In this document: positions 41,015 to 50,400 of the stretch, one piece after another
How positions within the stretch are numbered: position 1 is the stretch's first letter
How the letters are laid out: every line of letters begins with the position of its first letter
DNA from: Trichomonas vaginalis G3
Taxonomy: Eukaryota; Parabasalia; Trichomonadida; Trichomonadidae
Assembly: GCF_026262505.1 (NCBI RefSeq)
Contig: NC_067205.1
Span: forward strand, 806,001 to 870,000
Direction: 5' to 3'
Length of the DNA stretch: 64,000 nt
Notes under the pieces: model-generated
Database searches by the model: none
The model's input: only the letters and a program-made list of their open reading frames with translations
Told to the model about the DNA's origin: nothing
Position numbers and translations under genes: made by a program

Positions 41015-41311
41015 AACAAGAGTGCATATTACACTCTTGTCGGTCAAACTTTTGCAATCACATTCTGATTGCAACAAATTGTCTCATTCTGGGAGACATG
41101 CAGTGGCAATGTCTCCCTGAATGACACATTGTGACCGACAAGAGTGCATATTACACTCTTGTCGGTCAAAGTTCCGCATTCAAGTTATGAATGCGGAACA
41201 GTGTGCCAATCTGGGGGACATGCAGTGGCAATGTCTCCCAGAATGACACATTGTGACCGACAAGAGTGCATATTACACTCTTGTCGGTCAAACTTTTGCA
41301 ATCACATTCTC
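41015..41311. repeat. Hairpin array (right half of the 2.8-kb element)
   Basis: Three copies of hairpin A, with B and both C variants between them, in the opposite orientation to 38514-38909. After the last A an incomplete C (TTTGCAATCACATTCT) marks the edge. Confidence 0.85.
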
Positions 41312-42925
41312 ATTATACAATCTCTTTATTTTCTTGCCTATCCATACATATATTTAGTACATAAACAATATCTCTTATTCAAAAATCCCTTAAACACAAA
41401 TTTACCATATGATTTGTATTTATCTTTAAAAATCTTAATATTTTCATTAATTATTGAATTCTACATCTATTTAGTTTATAAAAACACTCAATGTTATACA
41501 ATCATATTAGTTTATATCATTTATCATCAGTTTTCATTTTACGCATGTAGTTTTTAAATCTCTATCAATTTTGAAATGAAGAATATATTCACAATGATAT
41601 GCAGTGTCAATAGACATCTTGTTGCCTATGAAATTAACAATTTTTTCAAATTATATTGATATTCTTCAAATTGTGAATTTGTTACATTTAATTACAAATA
41701 TTGTCTTCTCCCTTATTTTGCATTTGACTTACATTAATAACCAAGCTTAATTTTAACAATTGATACCCAATTCAAAATGTCTTTCCAAAATTAGCCGAAT
41801 TTCAAAAATTGACATGATACCACATTCTACATCAATTGGAATTAAGAATATTCCAAATTAAATAAAAAATATCAATCTTTTCAAAATTTATAATATTATC
41901 TTTTTTTAAACTGTTATTATATCATTATCATTCATAGCCTGACTTATCAAAATGAATTTCAATTCATATTGTTCAAATAAAGCATTACTTTGAAAGTTTG
42001 AATCATTACTCCGACATATTTTCCTATATAGTAAAATCACAACCGAGATTGATATATGCATAACATTTCTAACCATTTGCATGTAGATATGTGAAATTTT
42101 AACTCTAATTTTAAAATATTATAATTTTTTTTATATATCATGTCATTGTGTATAAATCAATTCACCGGATCATATATATTAATATATCTGTAATTGAATA
42201 GACTAGGCCAATTACATTAGTTTGATATCTTGATAACTTTTTAGATTTAGATTTCAACCTCAGCAATATATACTACTATGTACCAGTAATATAATGTTAT
42301 AATAATGGGTTTGGATCTTCATGTAGTGTGGTTTTACAAGCAAAATAAATTTTGTCTAATTGCACTATGAATGTCATTAGTAGACTACTAAAATCATATG
42401 GTAGATTCTCTAGTGCCTACATAAGTATATGGTATATGTCACAAAGAATGTCTCCAATCAGGGAGCTGTATTAATGAGCTCTTATAAAAATTTACGGGCG
42501 TGTCAGATTCCAATAACAAAAACTTTAGGGTATTTGCTATTGTAAATAAAATCCGATTGATTCTCATAATTTCATATATTCAAGCATTAGTACTTTTATT
42601 GATATATGTTATTACTTGAAAATCGTCATATTGCATCATTTCATATATGGAGTTGATACAAAAAATGATTAAACGAGTAATTCAAACGAGATTGAAGCTT
42701 AAAATTCAAGTTTGAAGAAAATTTTATTATAGAATCAGGCGCACTTTATATTCCAATACTAATTGCATAATGAAATCAGAATGATAGGAAAAATTTTACT
42801 GGCACAAAATTGCTAAAATTTTAAAATGGCGTGTCAGAAGAATTGCTTGATATTTGGAAATAAAATCCGACGGTTATTAGATAAATTTTCATTCAATTAT
42901 ATTTTGAATTAATTTGCCAATCACT
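41312..42925. other. Gene-free part of the left arm
   Basis: No ORF is supported. Two segments, near 42495 and 42833, share GCGTGTCAGA, then TATTTG and AAATAAAATCCGA, and may be a duplicated upstream control motif of the cargo gene at 42944. The same sequence lies in the right arm at about 61.3-62.9 kb. Confidence 0.5.
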
Positions 42926-42932
42926 TCATTTC
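42926..42932 (+). promoter_or_regulatory. Initiator TCATTTC of the cargo gene
   Basis: TCATTTC fits the trichomonad initiator. Its +1 A (42928) is 16 nt before the ATT codon that opens the cargo frame. The right arm keeps the same motif and spacing. Confidence 0.5.
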
Positions 42933-42943
42933 TTTTTTGAGTT

Positions 42944-43495
42944 ATTAAGGGAAAACAGCCTTATCAGAAAAAGAAAAATACAAATTTCAACCCAGCTCAA
43001 AACAAGCCTCAGGAAGAAAAAGAAGCACCAAAAACGGCACCGAAACATAACTTTTCACCCGCAAGTGGAATTGGCTGGGGCGCATTGAATTTACAAACAC
43101 CAGAACCACCAAAACCAACAGATTTCGTCCGTCCGCCACAAGAAACCAAATATGTTCAGGAAAAGAAATTTGATCCTCAACAGAAAAAGGAGAGAAAGCA
43201 AGAAAAACCAAAGGAACCTCAACCAGAGAAACAGGAAATTATCGAAGAACCTAAATTGGAGCAGAAAGTTCCTGTTCAGGAACCACAACCAACGGCTAAC
43301 CAAGAATACTTGTTTTTCGGAGAGCTTAAAGAAGATGGAAATAATCTTCCAACAGTTATTCCAACAGATATTACAATTCCGCCACCAACAAGTAATTTGG
43401 TACCAGTTTTGTGCTGGGTTCAAATTCCACCAGGTGGAATAAAGGAAATCATTGATAAAGGCTACAAATACGCCAAGTTTCCAACAACGAAATAA
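42944..43495 (+). CDS. Pro/Glu/Lys-rich cargo protein whose frame opens at ATT
   Basis: The frame is open from just after TGA 42938 to TAA 43493-43495, about 183 codons. There is no ATG at the expected place. Sixteen nt after an initiator-like TCATTTC the codon is ATT, followed by KGKQPYQKKKNTNFNPAQNK. The middle is low complexity (PKPTDFVRPPQETKYVQEKK, EKPKEPQPEKQEIIEEPK). The end looks folded (LVPVLCWVQIPPGGIKEIID). The right-arm copy has the same ATT and the same 552-nt length, but one deletion and one insertion disturb its frame. Either initiation is at a non-AUG codon or the start was lost before the arms were copied. The family is not recognised; it could be a captured host gene. Confidence 0.5.
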   Translation: MKGKQPYQKKKNTNFNPAQNKPQEEKEAPKTAPKHNFSPASGIGWGALNLQTPEPPKPTDFVRPPQETKYVQEKKFDPQQKKERKQEKPKEPQPEKQEIIEEPKLEQKVPVQEPQPTANQEYLFFGELKEDGNNLPTVIPTDITIPPPTSNLVPVLCWVQIPPGGIKEIIDKGYKYAKFPTTK

Positions 43496-43886
43496 AAATT
43501 GTTAAATTTCATAAATATGATATTATTTTTTTTCAAAAATCTTGTTTTAAACGTAAATATTATTGTTGCATTCGTATAGTTTAATCATGGTTTTCATTAT
43601 TTCTCATAATGAAACTTTTTTTACGAAATTCGGTTAGAATCATCAATCAAGAAAACTGTCCGAACCAATTGATAGGTCTCACTAATTTTAGATGATAATT
43701 GGAACGTTTTCATATCGAGTATATGGCATTACTAAATAATTCACGCAATAAAATATCTTAAAGCAATATATTAATTAAATTGTTTACGAAGAGACCGTAA
43801 ACTCATCTTAAACCTATTTAAAATGCTAAAGTATAATGAAAATATTATTTTATTAATAAAATGGGAATATTCAGTGTTAAATTTCT

Positions 43887-44090
43887 TCATGAAACACGGC
43901 AATCACCATTGCTAGAGCTTCCACTATTGCTGCTGCTACCACCGTAGCTGCTGCTGCTATTTCTTTCACGTCTCTTGCGATCTTCCTCTTCTCTTTCTTC
44001 TCTCTCCTTCTCTTCAACGCGTCTCTTTTCTTCCTCATACTTGTCCCACTGTTGGGTACTATAGTAGTAGTTCATATCAGAACGGCTCAT
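43887..44090 (-). CDS. Small Glu/Arg- and Ser/Gly-rich cargo protein
   Basis: A 67-residue ORF from ATG 44090: MSRSDMNYYYSTQQWDKYEE, then a run of Glu/Arg, then a Ser/Gly/Asn tail ending CRVS. A clean TCATTTT initiator lies just upstream, which argues that it is a transcribed gene rather than chance. No domain is recognised; the Glu/Arg run should be helical and the tail disordered. The right-arm copy (60175-60373) is disrupted. Inside the arm the gene faces the Pro/Glu-rich gene, and their 3' ends lie 390 bp apart. Confidence 0.55.
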   Translation of the reverse strand: MSRSDMNYYYSTQQWDKYEEEKRRVEEKEREEREEEDRKRRERNSSSSYGGSSSNSGSSSNGDCRVS

Positions 44091-44095
44091 ATCCT

Positions 44096-44102
44096 AAAAT
44101 GA
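44096..44102 (-). promoter_or_regulatory. Initiator TCATTTT of the small cargo gene
   Basis: TCATTTT on the minus strand, with the +1 A 10 nt before the ATG at 44090, matches the trichomonad initiator in sequence and spacing. Confidence 0.65.
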
Positions 44103-44318
44103 AGTGAATTAAACAAAGTCTCAAAATCAAAATTGAAATTTAATATCAAATATCCAAAACATTATGAGAAACATTTTTAAAAATAAAAAATATGATTTAC
44201 AATCGTTTATGCAAATTTTGAGCAGTTATTACAAATTGAAAGGAAAAAAATTTAAAAGTCGTAACTACTTTTAATTTTGAAAAATGAGTTCTATATAAAG
44301 TAACTGTATTTAAAGTGT

Positions 44319-45569
44319 TGTAAACAGAAATTCATCAAAAGTGACACCTCAGAAAAGCTAAAATATTGAATTTTTGGAACTTTTGATAGAGCACGTTTTT
44401 AAATATTAATTAAAGTAAATGTATATTTTGTAAAGATTCTTTTTAATAAAAAAATAAAATTTTGAAGAAGAACACAAAATCTTCTGAAAAATAATATCAC
44501 ATAAACTCATATTATTTTCTAATATATAACTATTTTATATAAAAATCAAATTCAATGATCTTAAAAGCGAAGGATAAACCTCAAAATTTACGAATATAAT
44601 GAGTGGGAATATAATGCTTATCTATCATAAAACCATATGAAATATTAATTTTTGCTTTACGCCTAATTTTTGACGACAATTAGCAAAAAATGTTAAATGT
44701 TAACACTCAGTCCATTTGAATATGAAAAATAAAATTGACTTTGATTAAATGTTTTTATTTATCATGCAATTCTTCTTGCGACCAAAGATTTGAATAAAAG
44801 TTCAAAAAATAAGATAGCTTAAAAAATAATATACGGTAGTGTTTACTAATAGATGAATAGTATATAAATTCTATTAAAATGGATTTGATCCAAAAAAATA
44901 TAAAACCAAAAATAATTGTTATAATTTAAATGAAGAAGTAATTTAAAACGATTTTATTTATGATCAAATTTTATATATTTTTTTGGATCAAATCCATTTT
45001 AATAGAATTTATATACTATTCATCTATTAGTAAACACTACCGTATATTATTTTTTAAGCTATCTTATTTTTTGAACTTTTATTCAAATCTTTGGTCGCAA
45101 GAAGAGTTGCATGATAAATAAAAACATTTAATCAAAGTCAATTTTATTTTTCATATTCAAATGGACTGAGTGTTAACATTTAACATTTTTTGCTAATTGT
45201 CGTCAAAAATTAGGCGTAAAGCAAAAATTAATATTTCATATGGTTTTATGATAGATAAGCATTATATTCCCACTCATTATATTCGTAAATTTTGAGGTTT
45301 ATCCTTCGCTTTTAAGATCATTGAATTTGATTTTTATATAAAATAGTTATATATTAGAAAATAATATGAGTTTATGTGATATTATTTTTCAGAAGATTTC
45401 ATTCTATATGCCTATAAAAAGTACTCTCAAAACTAACTTTTCCTAATTATAATTAAATCTAGAATATTGTATTATGCTTAGTATTATTTCATTTTTCTCA
45501 TTCAATTTAGAATTTACAAATGTCAAAAAATTGAGAGCTGTCACTTTTGATGAATTTCTGTTTATTACA
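44319..45569. mobile_element. 1.25-kb palindromic MITE, copy 2 (in the left arm)
   Basis: Same element as 16325-17576, in the opposite orientation (TGTAAACAG end on the left, TTATTACA on the right). It is nearly identical across the arms and the spacer. Because the right arm has a copy at the same place, it was inserted before the arms were duplicated or homogenised. Confidence 0.85.
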
Positions 45570-46235
45570 AAAGAAATGAGATGGATAAAATGCACACATT
45601 TGCACACATTTTGACACTTTTTCTGACAAGCATCATTCAAATTTGAAGAAAAACCTCTAAATTTCATTCAAATTTCTGTCAAAATGTGTGCAAAATTGAA
45701 ATAGGCACACATTTTGACATACGATTATTTATATACGTTATTTTAATGGTTTCAGAGAAATCTTCGTTACACATTATTGAAGATTACTCAATATTTAAGT
45801 GAATGACTCACTACCACCTGTTTAGAAAAATGGTAGCATAAAATCCAAATGTCACATATATTATTTCTTATTTCATACAAATAAACTTACAATTATAACC
45901 TCAACTTGTTTGCAAAGCAGAAACTCAATATAAGCAATCGATCAGTAGTGTATTTAAAAGTCGAATTTAAATTTAAAAATTTATAATCTTATTTCGGAAC
46001 CAAATAGTATAAATTTAGGACAAAAAGCTACGTGGTGTTGATAACAACTATTAAAATTCAAATATTACTACCATGAACAATACAATGGCTCATATTGATA
46101 ATTGATAAACGTGCATATAAATTGCATATATCATCAATGTCATTAAGTAAAATACATGTATATAAATAGATTAGAAATATTTTTCGGTTAGAATTAAAAT
46201 CTATGTAATAAAAAATAAGTTATAAAAATAAATAC
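45570..46235. other. Gene-free part of the left arm, short TGTGTGCA motifs
   Basis: Directly after the MITE, CACACATTTTGACA-like words recur three or four times within 130 bp (45590-45720), partly inverted. The rest is AT-rich without a gene. Confidence 0.5.
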
Positions 46236-46905
46236 CGAATTTTTATTTGTAATATAAACTGCTACAATATGCTAGTGTATACAAATGTATTTGTCGTATT
46301 GATTTGAAAGATCTTCAACATGGTTCAGATCTAAATTTGAAACTCGTAAAATAAAGCGAATCTTTATTTGTAATATAAACTGCTACAATATGCTAGTGTA
46401 TACAAATGTATTTGTCGTATTGATTTGAAAGATCTTCAACATGGTTCAGATCTAAATTTGAAACTCGTAAAATAAAGCGAATCTTTATTTGTAATATAAA
46501 CTGCTACAATATGCTAGTGTATACAAATGTATTTGTCGTATTGATTTGAAAGATCTTCAACATGGTTCAGATCTAAATTTGAAACTCGTAAAATAAAGCG
46601 AATCTTTATTTGTAATATAAACTGCTACAATATGCTAGTGTATACAAATGTATTTGTCGTATTGATTTGAAAGATCTTCAACATGGTTCAGATCTAAATT
46701 TGAAACTCGTAAAATAAAGCGAATCTTTATTTGTAATATAAACTGCTACAATATGCTAGTGTATACAAATGGATTTGTCGTATTGATTTGAAAGATCTTC
46801 AACATGGTTCAGATCTAAATTTGAAACTCGTAAAATAAAGCGAATCTTTATTTGTAATATAAACTGCTACAATATGCTAGTGTGTACAAATGTGTTTGTA
46901 CAAAT
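46236..46905. repeat. 121-bp tandem repeat, left arm
   Basis: Six units (five full and a partial), seen from GCTACAATAT recurring at 46261, 46382, 46503, 46624, 46745 and 46866. Units are almost identical and contain AGATCT pairs and an ACAAATGTATTTGT palindrome. No frame stays open. Confidence 0.95.
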
Positions 46906-47438
46906 GTATAACTCTTTGTCAATTGTTATGGCACCTTATAACTTAAAAATCATTTTCATTAACAAATATAAAAAGTGACAATTAATATTTTCATTAAATG
47001 CATATTTAATTATCAAAACAATGTCGATTTAGCTTGAATGTTCATTATAAATGTGTAAGTTTAGGAAAACAAAAAATAATTAATTCTCGCAAAGAAACTT
47101 ATTTTAAAAGAACCTAAACAAAAGTTCATATAATAATAAATCTAAAAATAGATATTAATTTAAACGAAGATAATGAGAGAATGGGGATGTTGTAAAACAA
47201 TGAGACTTAATGATCAAATAATTAAAATAATAAAATTAATTAAAGGAAAGCTAAAATAGTTTAATGAATTTTTATAGATTGGTTACACAATCAATGTTTC
47301 TGTGTCAATGTACATCAATCAACATTGTTTCATTGAATTTTGTCTTCATATATACTTATATATTACTGTTCCTTTCCCTTATTATTAATTTTCAAATTCT
47401 TATATAATAATTTTTTATTCTAAATGATTTGTCATAAA
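46906..47438. other. Inner end of the left arm and transposase 3' flank
   Basis: Unique arm sequence up to 47265, then a partial 111-bp satellite unit (47266-47348), then about 90 bp of unique AT-rich sequence before the stop of the transposase gene. No gene is seen. Confidence 0.6.
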
Positions 47439-50400
47439 TTAATTAATCTCATTTCCAAAAATATCATCTTCTGTAATTTCGAATTCATTGATATTTATAT
47501 CATCGGATTCTTCTAATTTAATTGTAACAGAATTTGAAAACTGCTCATCATTTTTATTCAGATATTTTTCAATTTCTATATCTCGATAATCGGCCTCTCC
47601 AAATCGAAATGATTTTTTATGTTTTTTGATTATTTCACTTGGTATTTCTGCACGTTCTAATCCAAAATTAGATGTGAATACATCTAACTCTTGTTGAATT
47701 CTTGTCAATGGTATAAAATACGATTTTTTATGATCAAAATTGTCATTTTGCTGCCTTGCATATCGATGAAAATATACCTTATCAACTTTCAATAGGATGT
47801 AAATCATATGATAAATAGTTGGATGTGGGAATGCAATATGAGAGTTTAACACTTTGTTAAATGACTCAACTCCATTATTGGAAAAGATCATATCAGATAC
47901 TTTCAGCTTGTTAATTACATCATACTTTTTACCCCATGTATTTAAGAAATATTTTGCAAAATCATTTATTTCTTTAATCGCATCTAATTTTTTGCAAATT
48001 ATTTCAAAAACTTCTATTGGAACAAAAGGACATGCACATAATAGTTTTAAAAGTGATTTTGCGCAAACATCGTTTTCATCACATAACTTTTTGAAATTTT
48101 TAACAAGAGCTGCTATATAATGAAATATACAACCAGTGACTGTAGTTTCATCATTGACTTTAGATTTGATTGATTTCATTAATGCATTCTCAAAATCTGA
48201 TGTAATGATTTTATATTTTCCCAATGATATACTAATAAGAGGACATGTGATCATTAAATTAAAAACTGTATCATAGTTAAGTGATGATCTTCCTGTCATT
48301 AGTACATGAAGGAAAGGTAAATATAAATTTGTAGCTTCATCGTATACTAAAAGATTTAAGAGCTGTCCATTTGCTAACTTAATTGGAACGATACGAAATG
48401 TTCCATCTATGAAAAGATGGTTGCAAGTTTTAGCTCTTTTTATAAAAGCTGGCAACCCGAAGAAATAATAGTTAGTATCATCTGAACTTGAGTAATATTG
48501 GGTTATATAATAATCTGTGCTGTTATACTTTTCTAATAACTTCTTAATTAATTCATTTTCGCTTAGTTTGATTTTAGGCCTGATCTCGTAGTATAGCTTT
48601 GCTATTGTTTGAGGTGAAATATCAATAGTATCATCATGTGAAGAATTGTATTCAAATATGAGTTGATTTGAATATTGTCGAGCTTCAGCTAGTGATAACA
48701 ATGGATTATTTTGAATATAATTTGATATCATTGATTCGAATTCATACCTGATTTGATGTGTTCCATTGATTTCAATCGAATATTTCGATTTGGAGCAGTT
48801 GTGTGGAGGATTTATTTCGTGGATTGACGCTTTTATATTCGAACCAGCTGGAAATAATGATATAATTTGTGAATAACCACATTTTTTTCGTTTGGCACAA
48901 TAATAGTGTAACTCTAAATGATCATTCTTGCAATAATAACGTTCAAATCGTAATGGAATACCTTGAGGATATATCGTTTTCCTATAGGCAAGTTTGTCAG
49001 AGTCAGATATACTAAATGTATGATAAGTACGTAAAATATCACTAATTTTTATTCTCTGGGCTTCTTTATCATCTTTGTTCAATATATTGTAGTTTGCAAC
49101 ACATTGTTCGCAAATGGTTTTGGAAAGATTATATTGACTCCTTTGTCGGAAATACTTTGATATACTTTCGCATTATCAATAATAATTTGAGGGTTAATAA
49201 AGTTATCAAAAGATAAATTATCAGTTATATGTGGTTGTTGTTTAGGAAGAGCCTGAGTTGGAAGAGATTGTTGTTGTCTCTGTTGAGGAAGAGTCTGAGT
49301 TGGAAGAGATTGTTGTTGTCTCTGTTGAGGAAGAGCCTGAGCTGGAAGAGATTGTTGTTGTCTCTGTTGAGGAAGAGTCTGAGTTGGAAGAGATTGTTGT
49401 TGTCTCTGTTGAGGAAGAGCCTGAGCTGGAAGAGATTGTTGTTGTCTCTGTTGAGGAAGAGCCTGAGCTGGAAGAGATTGTTGTTGTCTCTGTTGAGGAA
49501 GAGCCTGAGTTGGAAGAGATTGTTGTTGTCTCTGTTGAGGAAGAGTCTGAGCTGGAAGAGATTGTTGTTGTCTCTGTTGAGGAAGAGTCTGAGTTGGAAG
49601 AGATTGTTGTTGTCTCTGTTGAGGAAGAGTCTGAGTTGGAAGAGATTGTTGTTGTCTCTGTTGAGGAAGAGCCTGAGCTGGAAGAGATTGTTGTTGTCTC
49701 TGTTGAGGAAGAGTCTGAGTTGGAAGAGATTGTTGTTGTCTCTGTTGAGGAAGAGCCTGAGCTGGAAGAGATTGTTGTTGTCTCTGTTGAGGAAGAGCCT
49801 GAGCTGGAAGAGATTGTTGTTGTCTCTGTTGAGGAAGAGCCTGAGTTGGAAGAGATTGTTGTTGTCTCTGTTGAGGAAGAGTCTGAGCTGGAAGAGATTG
49901 TTGTTGTCTCTGTTGAGGAAGAGCCTGAGCTGGAAGAGATTGTTGTTGTCTCTGTTGAGGAAGAGCCTGAGCTGGAAGAGATTGTTGTTGTCTCTGTTGA
50001 GGAAGAGCCTGAGCTGGAAGAGATTGTTGTTGTCTCTGTTGAGGAAGAGCCTGAGCTGGAAGAGATTGTTGTTGTCTCTGTTGAGGAAGAGTCTGAGTTG
50101 GAAGAGATTGTTGTTGTCTCTGTTGAGGAAGAGCCTGAGCTGGAAGAGATTGTTGTTGTCTCTGTTGAGGAAGAGTCTGAGTTGGAAGAGATTGTTGTTG
50201 TCTCTGTTGAGGAAGAGCCTGAGCTGGAAGAGATTGTTGTTGTCTCTGTTGAGGAAGAGCCTGAGCTGGAAGAGATTGTTGTTGTCTCTGTTGAGGAAGA
50301 GCCTGAGTTGGAAGAGATTGTTGTTGTCTCTGTTGAGGAAGAGTCTGAGCTGGAAGAGATTGTTGTTGTCTCTGTTGAGGAAGAGCCTGAGCTGGAAGAG

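Larger units (their letters stand above)
38511..41311. mobile_element. 2.8-kb inverted-repeat element with hairpin-array ends
   Basis: Bases 38514-39320 and 40605-41311 are inverted copies of each other. From the outside in, each half has an array of nested hairpins, then about 410 bp of conserved sequence. The 1.28-kb interior (39321-40604) is unique, apart from a short inverted match around AAGGGTTTCGTTTTGC (about 39465 and 40500). It encodes nothing recognisable; a 75-codon ORF at 39791-40018 is doubtful. The architecture is that of a foldback or MULE-type non-autonomous element. Its right half is also the outermost part of the left arm of the 23.5-kb composite and recurs, cut short, at 62939-63875. 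No target duplication was identified. Confidence 0.7.
40375..47348. repeat. Left inverted arm
   Basis: This 6,974-bp arm matches 63875 back to about 56935 in reverse complement, with mostly small indels. Its inner end stops inside a single partial unit (about 47266-47348) of the 111-bp satellite that is fully expanded at the right arm. Confidence 0.85.

Noticed and set aside
46236-46905. A CRISPR array (regular repeats of 121 bp)
   Set aside because: The units are head-to-tail copies without variable spacers, in a eukaryotic context.
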